Made by a program: the position numbers and the translations under genes
Part shown: in pieces, positions 16,930 to 25,057 of the stretch
Position numbering within the stretch: the stretch's first letter is position 1
Layout: every line of letters begins with the position of its first letter
The notes under the pieces: generated by a model
What the model was told of the DNA's origin: nothing
The model's input: the letters and a program-made list of their open reading frames with translations, nothing else
The model's database searches: none
Origin: an uncultured Robinsoniella sp.
Lineage (GTDB): Bacteria; Bacillota; Clostridia; Lachnospirales; Lachnospiraceae
DNA length: 64,000 bases
Reading direction: 5' to 3'
Assembly: GCA_900539655.1 (NCBI GenBank)
Contig: UQCR01000012.1
Location: 1-64,000, forward strand

Positions 16930-18138
16930 TTATGCAGATGCTTTCTGCTTCACATTCACTGGGTTTGCCTCAGTATTTGTAACCTCTACCTTCATCGGTG
17001 TAGGTTTCAGGTTTGTTAAATCTAAATACTGGAATGCATTATTATCTTTTGGTTTACCCATGCCATACATCTTGGTAATATAAACACGGTTGTCTTCCAA
17101 AAATTGATATTCGTCTGAATATTCGATTTTCCCAGATGATCCGGCTCCGATACCCATAAAATACTTTTTCGGAAGTCCCATGATTCCCTCTCCCTCATTC
17201 AGAACAGCTGACTGTACAACTTTAGTTGGATAAGGGAAAATATTGTTATTGTAACTTCCATCTGTTGTACGGACCGTAGAAGACGGAAGGACTTTTTTAA
17301 TATAGTCAACTGGATTTACTACAAGCATCACCTCGGGTACCACACGGTATCCTTCAATTGGTTTCTTTGCAAGCGGTGCGACTACCGCGCAGTATTCTAC
17401 CGGATCAAGGCTTGTTAATGCAACTTTTGCCTTATCTGCATATACCCCCTGAGTTACAGCACCATCCAGATTTTTACACATACCGATTGGCTGGTTCTTT
17501 CCGGTACCTTTTAAAATCCCTTTTTCTAATCCTCCAGCGGATGCCTCCGATAAAATAATTCTTACATAGTTGTCTAACCATACCGGACCAAGTGCCAACA
17601 TGTCTTTCGCCACCGGAATAAAAGCACTTAATTTAGCAAGAGTCATATCCATCGTGTCAATTTTGCCAGCTAATTCTGTGCTGATTGCCGTTGTCAATGC
17701 ATCCCATGTCGCAAGTTCTATGTTGTCTGCATTTACAATCATCTTAATTGCGCCCTGGCAATTAATAAAATCAATTTCATTCAGCAACGCGTGTGATCCC
17801 TGCATATCTTCGATAACGGAATCAATAATTGTTTCCGGCATAGCTTTCTGGATATCCACCAGGGCCTGTTGTGGGTTTGGAGCCTGTGCAGCTTCAATCC
17901 ATGCCTGATAAAATTTATTTTCTTCATTCGTTAACTGCCTGATCCCCCGGGATGCCATAATTGCAGAGTCCTTACTTTCCCTAAGATCCCCATATTCCTG
18001 CATAATCCTTTCCTGGACTCCTTCTGCAAACTGGGTAAAAGCTGCTGCCATTGCATTTTCATCATTGTCTGTTAAAGCCTTGGACAGGGCCTGCATCAGC
18101 TGTGTGTTTTCCTGTTTTAATAAATCTGCATTTTTCAT
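16930..18138 (-). CDS. HK97-fold major capsid protein
   Basis: A 402-residue capsid subunit. The N-terminal 110 residues are helical and charged (a scaffolding delta domain probably removed by the protease). The rest has HK97-fold landmarks: ALLNEIDFINC, GKIDTMDMTLAKL, LEKGILKGTGKNQPIG (E-loop/G-rich region) and MVVNPVDYIKKVLP. The ATG overlaps the protease stop (ATGA) after GGAGG. The usual order portal-protease-capsid supports it. Confidence 0.92.
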   Translation of the reverse strand: MKNADLLKQENTQLMQALSKALTDNDENAMAAAFTQFAEGVQERIMQEYGDLRESKDSAIMASRGIRQLTNEENKFYQAWIEAAQAPNPQQALVDIQKAMPETIIDSVIEDMQGSHALLNEIDFINCQGAIKMIVNADNIELATWDALTTAISTELAGKIDTMDMTLAKLSAFIPVAKDMLALGPVWLDNYVRIILSEASAGGLEKGILKGTGKNQPIGMCKNLDGAVTQGVYADKAKVALTSLDPVEYCAVVAPLAKKPIEGYRVVPEVMLVVNPVDYIKKVLPSSTVRTTDGSYNNNIFPYPTKVVQSAVLNEGEGIMGLPKKYFMGIGAGSSGKIEYSDEYQFLEDNRVYITKMYGMGKPKDNNAFQYLDLTNLKPTPMKVEVTNTEANPVNVKQKASA

Positions 18139-18965
18139 TCTTTGTTTCCTCCTGATATTTTGTTATTTGTGAATGCGTGAAAAAAAGCACCCATCATAGT
18201 GAGTACTTTCTCTTTTTCTAACTCTTCTTTTTTTTCCGGTTCTGTCTTCTCTGGTTCTTTCTGCTTTTGTTCCGGTACAAACTGCTTCATTTCCTGCCGG
18301 AACGACTGCATACTGTTAAGCTGCTGTTGAAGCTGCTGCACTTTATTTGCAGACTGTTGATTTATTCGATTTTGATCTGCTTGGTATGTGCCTATTTCAT
18401 CACAAAACCCGTATTCCAGACATTGTTCTGGTGTAAGGTATGTTTCCTTATCCATCATCTGTATAAGTTCTTCCTCGGTCAAATTCTTACCTCTTGCCAT
18501 GTATATCTGACGATTGGATTCCATTAAAACATCCAGATCATCTGCACATTTGCGAAGCATCTCGGCATTCCCATAAGTATACATAGACATGTTGTGCAGC
18601 AGCATTGATGTACCTAACCCCATTATAACCTTATCACAGGCCAGGCAGATCACGCTGGCTATGGAATATGCAAATCCATCCACATAGCATACTTTGTATG
18701 CTCCATGCTGTTTTAACAGATTGTAAATTGCAATACCTTCTTTTACATCACCGCCATAGCTATTTACATGCAGTTCGATTGTCCCGGTTTCCGATATCCC
18801 TCCAAGCTGCTCCCTGAAATAATTCGCGCTTGTTTCCGAATCATCGTAGTCCCATGTATCCCAGTTGAAATCTCCATAAGCCGTTACATTGTCATAAATA
18901 TAAAGCTTAAACGTTTCTGTGCCGGCCAGTTGTTCAAACCGGAACTTTGTTACATTGTTTTTCAC
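18135..18965 (-). CDS. ClpP-like prohead maturation protease
   Basis: A 276-residue protein with a ClpP fold in residues about 20-190: oxyanion-type NSYGGDV at 68-74, candidate nucleophile Ser101 in VDGFAYSIAS, candidate His124 in LLHNMSMY, and an Asp near 143 as third residue. It is expected to cleave the capsid delta domain and other head proteins during maturation. The C-terminal 70 residues are Gln/Lys/Glu-rich and probably disordered. It overlaps the portal and capsid genes by four bases at each end. Confidence 0.9.
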   Translation of the reverse strand: MKNNVTKFRFEQLAGTETFKLYIYDNVTAYGDFNWDTWDYDDSETSANYFREQLGGISETGTIELHVNSYGGDVKEGIAIYNLLKQHGAYKVCYVDGFAYSIASVICLACDKVIMGLGTSMLLHNMSMYTYGNAEMLRKCADDLDVLMESNRQIYMARGKNLTEEELIQMMDKETYLTPEQCLEYGFCDEIGTYQADQNRINQQSANKVQQLQQQLNSMQSFRQEMKQFVPEQKQKEPEKTEPEKKEELEKEKVLTMMGAFFHAFTNNKISGGNKE

Positions 18966-20140
18966 CCTGTATCACCACCTTCCAGACCGCTAAGGTCCAT
19001 GTAATTCTTCGTAATGAAGTGTTTTTTAGATTCTTCTGTATTTAATTCTGCATCTCCGAGTTTCTTCCGCAGCTCATCAATGCAGTACATACCGCTTGCT
19101 ATTAATTTATCTATTTTTTCTGCTATATCAAATATATCTACATGCATAATTGTCGTAGTATCTATCTTGATATAGCTTCCCGTCTGCACCAGTTTCTTAC
19201 CATAGCGTTTCCGGTTAATCTCTGTTGCAATCATTTCGCAGATTGGATCTATGCAGAATGTAAGGAAATTCTTAGTAATCTTATCCACATCTGAAACATC
19301 CCCCTTTAAAAGAGAAACGGGAATATTAAATGCTCTGGCAACTGTCTGTAAAATTTCTTCTGTCAGATCCGTTATGTCTTTTACTTCAGACGTTGACTTC
19401 TTACTTTGTTCTGCCGCCTGCTTTGTATATTCAAATCCATCAAACAATGGCAGTACTGCACTGCGGCTATTAAAAAACTTTTTAAAACGGTTGTTCATCA
19501 GGTCTTCAAATACATCCTCAAAACCTTTATCTCCGTATTTCTTTCCCTGTGCCACTGCATCTATATGCAATGTTCCTTTTTCACCGCCAGCCTTTTCATA
19601 TTTTTCAACTGCTTCATTTAATATTTGGTTATAGCCGCTGCACAGGTTTTTCAAAAGCTGCCGAATATTCTTATTGTTCAGCTTAAAATAAAGTACGTCT
19701 GACATGTTAAATGATCGGTTATAAGTAAATCCCTTCCGGCTTACGCCACTAAATATGGTTTCCTTCAAGGCAAACTCCTGGCTCCCATATATTTCTGCTA
19801 TAATCAGTTGTCCATTGCTTTCCACTACAAGGCATTCATTATTATACAATAGTTTAGTAACAAGCTCTTGAATGAACTGACTTGAATTTTGGTTGATGTT
19901 TGGTTCGTAATTCCATTTGTAACTCTCTTCTCCCAGGAATTCTTTACCTGATTGAAAAGTTTTAAATTCACACTTTGAGATGCAGTTTGCAATTAGATTA
20001 ATTGCGGCATGTATTGTAAATTCTTCCAATACCAATCTGGACATTTTTTCCTGGTCTATATAATTGGCTATGGTATCTGCCGTTACCTCAATGTTTTTCC
20101 CACCAAGCATTTTCCCTTGTATCCAATTCCAAAATCCCAT
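18962..20140 (-). CDS. Portal protein (HK97 family)
   Basis: A 392-residue portal subunit: MGFWNWIQGKM start, a helical wing (INLIANCISKCEF), and the C-terminal FNIPVSLLKGDVSDVDKITKNFL segment common in HK97-type portals. It forms the dodecameric DNA channel and docks the terminase. GAAAGGAGGAAAT precedes the ATG; 13 bases separate it from the terminase stop. Confidence 0.88.
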   Translation of the reverse strand: MGFWNWIQGKMLGGKNIEVTADTIANYIDQEKMSRLVLEEFTIHAAINLIANCISKCEFKTFQSGKEFLGEESYKWNYEPNINQNSSQFIQELVTKLLYNNECLVVESNGQLIIAEIYGSQEFALKETIFSGVSRKGFTYNRSFNMSDVLYFKLNNKNIRQLLKNLCSGYNQILNEAVEKYEKAGGEKGTLHIDAVAQGKKYGDKGFEDVFEDLMNNRFKKFFNSRSAVLPLFDGFEYTKQAAEQSKKSTSEVKDITDLTEEILQTVARAFNIPVSLLKGDVSDVDKITKNFLTFCIDPICEMIATEINRKRYGKKLVQTGSYIKIDTTTIMHVDIFDIAEKIDKLIASGMYCIDELRKKLGDAELNTEESKKHFITKNYMDLSGLEGGDTG

Positions 20141-20152
20141 ATTTCCTCCTTT

Positions 20153-21835
20153 CTAATAAGTATAAACGCCGAAATTGATATTATAATTAAGATCTTCCGG
20201 TATATCTTCTTCCAGTATTATTGTATTTACAAATTCCATAAAACCATCTGTCTTACGATAATTAGCTTCAATTTTGCCATAGGTTATATTCCCATCCTTT
20301 TCAAGCTTTTTTGTATTATTCACATACCACCTCATAATAGGAACATCGCCAAATACGATGATATGATTTAAAAAAGCTGAGTTAATTATAGGTGCTGCTT
20401 TTATAATATCAGAAGGGCGCACCAATTTTATATTTTTCTTTTCATATGCATCGAATCCAATCTTCTTGAATGCAGAATTTAGTAATGAATACCTGAAGTT
20501 ATCAATTGCTATTTTTAGGATATTGTATTTCTGCCCCATAATTTCAAACCAATGTGTTACGATTTCCGGTGGTATTTCTACATCATCCACAAATTCTACA
20601 TCTCCCTTTGATTCCCATTCCCTAAGTGGCGCTTTAATGCCTCCTAAGTCCCTAGATCTGGAACAAATAAATGTATGATGAATGTGATAGTACTTACCGC
20701 TATGTTTAAAGGTAAGACCAACCGCTACGAAGTCATTCGTTTTTGCATAGTCAACTCCTCCAACACAGTTCTTTCCTGATAGATGAATCATTTCCTGATT
20801 CGTTGCAAGAATATCTTCCCATGTGGCAACCTCAACTTCTTTGTTCCCAATCGGGAAGTTACATCGTTTCGCCATAAACTCCGGGAAATAGTCCTGGTTA
20901 TATGGCATATCTATTATTTCTTTTTGTATTGTTGTCCGCAGGCTGGGAAAATCATTCAGGCTGGGAATCGCTTTTACAAGTTTATCCACCTGATTCCATT
21001 CCGTTTCATTTTCAATTCTGCACCAAAATACTAAAGTCCGGTTTAATGGATTGTACTCTTTTAGTATTGCCCGGTTCTGATCCTTCTCCTGATCCAGAAC
21101 GGCTCCCCTGACATGTCCGTCTGTTGTTATGGTTATAATTCGTCCATGCCAGACTTTCCCTAATCCCGACTTCAACGTATTCATATTTTGTACATCGGTA
21201 TATTCATGTTTCTCATCAAATATGATGCATCCTGTACGTTTACTGTCTTTTCCCCGTTTCGATGAAGTGTTAAACCGTAGATCAGACTTTGTTTTTCTTC
21301 CGGTTACCAATTCCTTTGTTGCATGGTAATTGCACTTTAAAACACTTTTATATTCTTCTTTTACCGGATCTGTGACAGCTTCAAAAACATCTCTGAATGA
21401 AGTCTTTGCCTGTTCTTCAGAGTTTGCCATCAAATCTATGTTATACCCCCTGATGCCATGATACGGCGATAGAAAATAGAAGCAGAGGAACGAAATAAAA
21501 CCATTTTTCCCACTACCTCTGCCTACCATAACCCTGACATCATTAAATACAATATCTCCATTATCAAAAAATACGCCTGCAATTAAAGCAAATAAAAACA
21601 CCTCCCACTCAATCAGTTCGAATGGAAAGTATTTCTGCAAAGACAGTCCTTTTTTAATTTTATCATTATCTATTATTACATCATCGCGATCCAGCATAGG
21701 AAGGATAATGTTGTCAATCATCTGCTCCTGCTCCCGGCAATGTGCTACTTCATTATTTTTTATTTTGCGGATGTAGGGATCTATATATCTGCTATAGCTC
21801 TTCGTCTGAACCACCGCCCATAGGTAGCGGTACAA
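20153..21835 (-). CDS. Terminase large subunit
   Basis: A packaging ATPase/nuclease of up to 560 residues. ATPase landmarks: Walker A VGRGSGKNG (near residue 105), Walker B CIIFDE (near 207), and a coupling Ser/Thr-rich segment. Nuclease landmarks: GGVDYAKTNDF (near 357) with later acidic residues (VEFVDDVEIP; KIAIDNFRY). No ATG lies near the expected N-terminus: candidates are TTG at 21835 or GTG at 21814, both inside the TerS gene, so translation is probably coupled. It is related to TerL proteins of HK97-type phages that pair with P27-like TerS. Confidence 0.92.
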   Translation of the reverse strand: MYRYLWAVVQTKSYSRYIDPYIRKIKNNEVAHCREQEQMIDNIILPMLDRDDVIIDNDKIKKGLSLQKYFPFELIEWEVFLFALIAGVFFDNGDIVFNDVRVMVGRGSGKNGFISFLCFYFLSPYHGIRGYNIDLMANSEEQAKTSFRDVFEAVTDPVKEEYKSVLKCNYHATKELVTGRKTKSDLRFNTSSKRGKDSKRTGCIIFDEKHEYTDVQNMNTLKSGLGKVWHGRIITITTDGHVRGAVLDQEKDQNRAILKEYNPLNRTLVFWCRIENETEWNQVDKLVKAIPSLNDFPSLRTTIQKEIIDMPYNQDYFPEFMAKRCNFPIGNKEVEVATWEDILATNQEMIHLSGKNCVGGVDYAKTNDFVAVGLTFKHSGKYYHIHHTFICSRSRDLGGIKAPLREWESKGDVEFVDDVEIPPEIVTHWFEIMGQKYNILKIAIDNFRYSLLNSAFKKIGFDAYEKKNIKLVRPSDIIKAAPIINSAFLNHIIVFGDVPIMRWYVNNTKKLEKDGNITYGKIEANYRKTDGFMEFVNTIILEEDIPEDLNYNINFGVYTY

Positions 21836-22115
21836 CTGTTGGTTTCAGTCCCAGAAATTCCAGTATTTTTCTCATCTCCCCAGATATCCGCCTTTTTTCA
21901 CCTGTAGCCTCAGTGTATTTTTTTATATCTTCATAACCGCTGGATTTCATATCAGTAAGTGCATCATTTATATATAATAAATCATCGTAAAATGACATAT
22001 ACTCTTCCACCTTGTCTGCAATAAAATTTTCTGTCAAATCATTTTTTCTCAACGCATTTACAATACTTTCCTGTGTTCGATCCCTCTTTGTTTCCTTACT
22101 TGGAGGCCTTGCCAT
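21792..22115 (-). CDS. Terminase small subunit (P27-like)
   Basis: A 107-residue protein from ATG 22115, which follows AGGAAGTG; an ATG at 22139 lacks a ribosome site. It starts MARPPSKETKRDRTQ and has the helical VEEYMSFYDDLLYINDAL and EMRKILEFLGLKP features of P27-family TerS. It recognises phage DNA for packaging. It overlaps TerL at its end. Confidence 0.82.
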   Translation of the reverse strand: MARPPSKETKRDRTQESIVNALRKNDLTENFIADKVEEYMSFYDDLLYINDALTDMKSSGYEDIKKYTEATGEKRRISGEMRKILEFLGLKPTVVPLPMGGGSDEEL

Positions 22116-22240
22116 TTCTATCACTTCCTGACTTTTCATATTTTTTTAATTTTCTCCCCTTACAAGAACCCTCCCGGTCACCGTTCCCTTAGAGTTTTCT
22201 CATTTTTTCTACCCGGGGGTGTAATAAAGCAGTGCCATCA

Positions 22241-22546
22241 CTACCACCTCTCTTCATTGGTAAATCCATACTTCTTTCTGTGGTGTTCATCGTAATGGCA
22301 TTTACCACATATTGCTTCCAGGTTGCTGTCTTCTAGTGCTAAATGTGGATTCTTGCGTAAATACTTCTTATGATGTACAGTTACCGCTTTAGTCACTTGC
22401 CCTTTCCCCTTACATCTCTGGCATTCATAATGCTGTTGTTTAAGTATCTGATGTTGTTTCTTTCTCCATAAAGATGAGGTGTAGAAAGCGTGCATGTCAT
22501 TATCTCGTATCAATTGTCTGATCCATTCAAGGGTTTCCTGTTCCAT
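22241..22546 (-). CDS. HNH endonuclease of the packaging module
   Basis: A 101-residue protein with CQRC and CGKC zinc-binding pairs and a VHHKKYLRKNP...EDSNLEAICGKCHYDEHH HNH core. HNH proteins beside the terminase genes are required for DNA cutting in HK97- and phi-SLT-like cos phages, so cohesive-end packaging is likely. The 100-base gap to TerS holds a GC-rich stretch (about 22160-22220) where a cos site could lie, but no site is identifiable by eye. Confidence 0.88.
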   Translation of the reverse strand: MEQETLEWIRQLIRDNDMHAFYTSSLWRKKQHQILKQQHYECQRCKGKGQVTKAVTVHHKKYLRKNPHLALEDSNLEAICGKCHYDEHHRKKYGFTNEERW

Positions 22547-22547
22547 C

Positions 22548-22841
22548 TTACATGCTCCTGTTCCTATATGGTTGCTTATTCTTTTTGTTCTGTATTAACT
22601 CTGCTACCTTACTGCTATACACAACATCGTTTGATATCCGTATGAGGCTGGCTAATAAATACGTACTAAGGTGATGTGGCATACTTCTGTGTATCGCCAG
22701 ATCAATTATGTACTTAGCAGTATCTAAGCTGTTTATATGTGTGTGCCCTGCCTCAAACTCCTTGCGTGTGTTATGTATTATGTAGCTGTTGTCCGCTAGG
22801 TATATGTTGTACTTGTCTTTGCTGTATATCTTGGTTGCCAT
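22548..22841 (-). CDS. Hypothetical phage protein
   Basis: From ATG 22841 (GGGAGGATGTT upstream) the protein has 97 residues, with no recognised domain. It has an N-terminal strand pair (MATKIYSKDKYNIYLADNSYI) and a helical C-terminal half ending in a basic tail. Its stop lies two bases before the HNH start region. Confidence 0.5.
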   Translation of the reverse strand: MATKIYSKDKYNIYLADNSYIIHNTRKEFEAGHTHINSLDTAKYIIDLAIHRSMPHHLSTYLLASLIRISNDVVYSSKVAELIQNKKNKQPYRNRSM

Positions 22842-22861
22842 AACATCCTCCCTGAACAGGA

Positions 22862-22891
22862 AAAGCACCCAGACTATTCATCCGAGTGCTT
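22862..22891 (-). terminator. Terminator of cassette 3 (repeated hairpin family)
   Basis: On the minus strand AAGCACTC... pairs with ...GGGTGCTTTT around GGATGAATAGTCT, ending in a T run. The stop codon of the ribbon-helix-helix gene lies within it. Close copies occur at 23551-23575 and 25348-25378. Confidence 0.65.
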
Positions 22892-23098
22892 CTTGCTTTG
22901 CTCCCTATTTACTTGATCTATATACTCATTCATCATTTTAGTCAACTGGTATGCCTGACTCACTCCAGTTGTATTACACGCGTCAGCAAATGCTTCCACA
23001 ACTTCACGCTTAAGCTTATACGCTTTACTCATAAGCCCAACCTTGTCTTGATACTTCTTACTTGCTATTGTCTGCGGTTTTGGTTTTCTTTCTTCCAT
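22874..23098 (-). CDS. Ribbon-helix-helix-like regulator of cassette 3
   Basis: A 74-residue protein from ATG 23098 (GGAGGTGCAGG upstream). Residues about 20-60 (YKLKREVVEAFADAC, then TGVSQAYQLTKMMNEYID) follow the strand-helix-helix pattern of MetJ/Arc-type regulators: a basic strand, helix, GVSQ turn and second helix. It overlaps the small membrane ORF upstream by 41 bases, in the same relation that the XRE genes have in cassettes 1 and 2, so it probably autoregulates the cassette from the palindrome in its promoter. Fold assignment is by pattern only. Confidence 0.6.
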   Translation of the reverse strand: MEERKPKPQTIASKKYQDKVGLMSKAYKLKREVVEAFADACNTTGVSQAYQLTKMMNEYIDQVNREQSKKHSDE

Positions 23099-23249
23099 CC
23101 TGCACCTCCACGACAATATTTAAAGCAATTGCTATCAAGTTCAATATTACAGCTATCATAATCCCTTTTTTATATTCATCACTTCTTAATAACAGATATC
23201 CAAGCGTCAATGTAGTTGATAGGTTTAGTAATATAATTATCCTTCTCAT
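23058..23249 (-). CDS. Small two-helix membrane protein of cassette 3
   Basis: A 63-residue protein with two predicted membrane helices (about 5-21 and 30-47) and a basic tail (QDGRKKTKTADNSK). The ATG has no Shine-Dalgarno sequence. A TACCACAT element starts exactly 24 bases upstream, as in cassettes 1 and 2. Role unknown. Confidence 0.5.
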   Translation of the reverse strand: MRRIIILLNLSTTLTLGYLLLRSDEYKKGIMIAVILNLIAIALNIVVEVQDGRKKTKTADNSK

Positions 23250-23290
23250 AGACTTTTTTTAACAGATGTGGTATAGTTTTATTAAAGGAA

Positions 23291-23309
23291 TGGGGGATTT
23301 GTTCCCCCA
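23291..23309 (-). terminator. Hairpin after microprotein gene of cassette 3
   Basis: A perfect seven-pair stem (TGGGGGA with TCCCCCA) with a five-base loop lies 13 bases after the microprotein stop, followed by a moderately T-rich stretch. It could attenuate transcription into the downstream membrane ORF and regulator. Confidence 0.6.
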
Positions 23310-23322
23310 CCCTGCGAAGCGG

Positions 23323-23454
23323 TTATTTGAAGTGATCTAAGATTGCAAGTAGTGTGGTTGTCAGGCTCGCTACTATGGAAGCAATCAGGGCGATTATTTC
23401 AAGTTTCTGCTTCTTTTTTTGTTCTTCTTTCTCTTTCTTTTTCTTTTTACCCAT
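23323..23454 (-). CDS. Lys-rich single-helix membrane microprotein, cassette 3
   Basis: A 43-residue protein: MGKKKKKEKEEQKKKQK followed by one hydrophobic helix (IIALIASIVASLTTTLLAIL) and HFK. GAAAGGAGGAAAACAG precedes the ATG, and a good promoter lies just upstream. Homologues by architecture occur at 23674 and 25470. Small cationic one-helix proteins of this type can be type I toxins or membrane-active peptides; that role is an inference. I do not recognise a named family. Confidence 0.65.
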   Translation of the reverse strand: MGKKKKKEKEEQKKKQKLEIIALIASIVASLTTTLLAILDHFK

Positions 23455-23478
23455 CTGTTTTCCTCCTTTCTTAACTAT

Positions 23479-23507
23479 AGTATATCATAGGGTGTACCAT
23501 ATGTCAA
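23479..23507 (-). promoter_or_regulatory. Promoter and operator of cassette 3
   Basis: On the minus strand TTGACA (23507-23502), 17 bases, TATACT (23484-23479). The spacer holds an imperfect palindrome (23487-23502, GGTGTACC core on the plus strand), a likely site for the ribbon-helix-helix regulator. Confidence 0.7.
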
Positions 23508-23550
23508 GAAGTTTTATTAATTTTTTACATTTATTTTTTGTTTAGAAATT

Positions 23551-23575
23551 GCACTCTGAATAATTATTCGAGTGC
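23551..23575. repeat. Copy of the GCACTC...GAGTGC hairpin
   Basis: GCACTC and GAGTGC arms enclose an AT-rich loop, 37 bases upstream of the cassette 1 promoter. It resembles the terminator at 22862-22891 and the copy at 25348-25378 that precedes cassette 2, but lacks a T run. Confidence 0.5.
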
Positions 23576-23611
23576 TGTCTTCAATATTTTAAATTATTTT
23601 GTATTTACCTA

Positions 23612-23640
23612 TTGACTTCCACGCATTTACGTGCTATAAT
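23612..23640 (+). promoter_or_regulatory. Promoter and operator of cassette 1
   Basis: TTGACT (23612-23617), 17 bases, TATAAT (23635-23640). The spacer contains CACGCATTTACGTG (23620-23633), an inverted CACG/CGTG pair in the same place as in the cassette 2 and hicAB promoters. Confidence 0.8.
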
Positions 23641-23673
23641 AATATTATCAAATGAGAGAGGAGGATATACCTA

Positions 23674-23781
23674 ATGAGTAAGAAAAAGAAGAAGAAAAAG
23701 CTATCAACCAAAGACTTCTGTCTTATCGTAATCAATCTAATCATTGCACTGGCTACATTGATTACAGCATTAAAATCTTAG
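23674..23781 (+). CDS. Lys-rich single-helix membrane microprotein, cassette 1
   Basis: A 35-residue protein with seven consecutive Lys codons after Met-Ser, then LSTKD and one hydrophobic helix (FCLIVINLIIALATLITAL). GAGAGGAGGATATAC precedes the ATG. It is the first gene after a strong promoter and is followed by a hairpin, so it should be the most highly expressed product of the cassette. Similar in plan to 25470-25592 and 23323-23454. Candidate membrane-active toxin or peptide; function unproven. Confidence 0.65.
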   Translation: MSKKKKKKKLSTKDFCLIVINLIIALATLITALKS

Positions 23782-23795
23782 TTAATAGCTTGGGC

Positions 23796-23815
23796 AGGGA
23801 AGTGAAAGCTTCCCT
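23796..23815 (+). terminator. Hairpin after microprotein gene of cassette 1
   Basis: AGGGAAG (23796-23802) pairs with CTTCCCT (23809-23815) around a six-base loop, 14 bases after the stop codon. The sequence after it is only moderately T-rich, so it may attenuate rather than end the transcript. Confidence 0.55.
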
Positions 23816-23852
23816 CCTATCTTAATCTTACCATAATGGTATAAATTAATCA

Positions 23853-24032
23853 ATGAAACAAATATGCTTTTTAACCACGGTACTACTGATTAATTTCGTA
23901 ATTGCATTTTACAACAACTGGTCACTGCTAAATAAAACTATTGTTATACTACTCTCTATCAGTGTAATAATAAGCTGTATATTTAAACTAATCCCCGAAA
24001 GGAAAAACAATGAAACTCAAAGAAATCCGTAA
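23853..24032 (+). CDS. Small two-helix membrane protein of cassette 1
   Basis: A 59-residue ORF with two hydrophobic segments (about 4-20 and 29-46) and a polar C-terminus (PERKNNETQRNP). It has no Shine-Dalgarno sequence; a TACCA element starts 24 bases before the ATG as in the other two cassettes. Its last 23 bases overlap the XRE start in another frame, which suggests coupling. Role unknown. Confidence 0.5.
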   Translation: MKQICFLTTVLLINFVIAFYNNWSLLNKTIVILLSISVIISCIFKLIPERKNNETQRNP

Positions 24033-24189
24033 ATCCCAAGGATTAACTCTTAAAGCTTTATCTGAATTAAGTAATGTACCACAACGTACAATTGAAGATC
24101 TTGAACGTCGTAATGATGGGCGGGCATCTACTCTTATTAAACTTGCTGACGCTCTTAACGTTACACTTGATGAACTGTGCAGAGATTAG
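24010..24189 (+). CDS. Compact XRE (Cro-like) regulator of cassette 1
   Basis: A 59-residue single-domain helix-turn-helix protein (MKLKEIRKSQGLTLKALSEL, then SNVPQRTIEDLER, ending LADALNVTLDELCRD). It is about 70 percent identical by eye to the product of 25801-25980. AAAGGAAAAACA precedes the ATG. It is the last gene before a terminator and most likely binds the CACG/CGTG palindrome in its own promoter. Confidence 0.8.
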   Translation: MKLKEIRKSQGLTLKALSELSNVPQRTIEDLERRNDGRASTLIKLADALNVTLDELCRD

Positions 24190-24212
24190 GTAGCCAACAT
24201 GCTACCTTTTCT
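24189..24212 (+). terminator. Terminator of cassette 1
   Basis: GGTAGC (24189-24194) pairs with GCTACC (24201-24206), followed by TTTT and T-rich sequence. It starts in the XRE stop codon, as does the corresponding terminator of cassette 2. Confidence 0.75.
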
Positions 24213-24240
24213 CTTGTATATTATTTGCTGTTATACTTAA

Positions 24241-24268
24241 AAAGCACCTGACCAAAATCAGATGCTTT
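24241..24268 (-). terminator. Terminator of hicAB
   Basis: Arms 24241-24250 and 24259-24268 pair on the minus strand with G-U substitutions and are followed by TTTTTAAG. It lies six bases after the HicB stop and separates it from cassette 1. Confidence 0.7.
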
Positions 24269-24273
24269 CTTCT

Positions 24274-24672
24274 TTACATATTTACTCTATCCATAAGTGC
24301 TTCTTGTAAGACCTGGCTGAAGTTTATATTCTTTTTCAACGCTTCCTCATTCAGCCATGATGGAATGGTCAGTGTTTTCTTTACTGCTCTTGAATCATTT
24401 TTCTTTCTGTATTCCATCATATTGAACTCGATCACAACAAGAAACTGTTTAGGTTCAAGCTTGATTCCCTGAGGTTCTGATGCTTTAGGAATCTCTTTCT
24501 TGCATTCTTCCAAATACGAAAGCATATTTCCCAATGCGTCAAAAGCCATTTCATAACCTTCTTCCATGCTATCACCCTGCGTGATACATCCTTCAACATC
24601 GGGAAACCAGATTGAATACCCGCCTTCATCCTCAGTTTGAAAGATTGCTGGATAAAACATACGTCCTTTCAT
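24274..24672 (-). CDS. hicB: HicB-type antitoxin
   Basis: A 132-residue antitoxin with the HicB degraded RNase H-like domain (about 5-65: YPAIFQTEDEGGYSIWFPDVEGCITQGDSMEEG) and a C-terminal DNA-binding region (about 95-132: KKTLTIPSWLNEEALKKNINFSQVLQEAL) of ribbon-helix-helix/Arc type. It neutralises HicA and represses the operon. AGGAGGTATAGCACT precedes the ATG, and HicA is encoded just upstream. Confidence 0.92.
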   Translation of the reverse strand: MKGRMFYPAIFQTEDEGGYSIWFPDVEGCITQGDSMEEGYEMAFDALGNMLSYLEECKKEIPKASEPQGIKLEPKQFLVVIEFNMMEYRKKNDSRAVKKTLTIPSWLNEEALKKNINFSQVLQEALMDRVNM

Positions 24673-24702
24673 AGTGCTATACCTCCTATCATGAGGCAGG
24701 GG

Positions 24703-24891
24703 CTATTTAAGCCCCGCCTGTTTAAGTATTGCCTGCTCAGTACCTTTCTTTAGGTCTTTGCAGTGATAAGGAACCGTTGCTGCTTTGCCAGTTATGGGAT
24801 TCTCAAATGTTTTGTGAGAACCTGCCTGCCTGACTTCTATGAAACCATTTTGTTTTAAAAGCTTAATCATTTGCTTCGGTGTCATTGGCAT
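24703..24891 (-). CDS. hicA: HicA-type mRNA interferase toxin
   Basis: A 62-residue dsRBD-fold toxin: KQMIKLLKQNGFIEVRQAGSHKTFENP, with the catalytic His in the GSHKTF motif, then VPYHCKDLKKGTEQAILKQAG. HicA cleaves mRNA when its antitoxin is lost. The pair sits between the two XRE cassettes in opposite orientation. AAAGGAGATAAAACAAA precedes the ATG. Confidence 0.93.
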   Translation of the reverse strand: MPMTPKQMIKLLKQNGFIEVRQAGSHKTFENPITGKAATVPYHCKDLKKGTEQAILKQAGLK

Positions 24892-24923
24892 TTTGTTTTA
24901 TCTCCTTTCCTTATCATGTATCC

Positions 24924-24952
24924 ATTATAGCACGTGTTTACACGTATGTCAA
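24924..24952 (-). promoter_or_regulatory. Promoter and operator of hicAB
   Basis: On the minus strand TTGACA (24952-24947), 17 bases, TATAAT (24929-24924). A perfect palindrome ACGTGT-AA-ACACGT (24932-24945) fills the spacer. The ACGTG-C-TATAAT end is shared with the cassette 1 promoter. Confidence 0.85.
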
Positions 24953-25057
24953 CACTTTTATACATATTTATACGTATTTATCAAAAAACACCCGCCTAAG
25001 CAGATGCCTTTTCCCCTGTCTCCAGGGATTCACTATGTGTTCCGGATTTTACCCGGA

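Noticed and set aside
22140..22240. GC-rich stretch between HNH and TerS genes as cos site
   Set aside because: HNH next to TerS suggests cos packaging, but no cohesive-end sequence can be defined from one genome.
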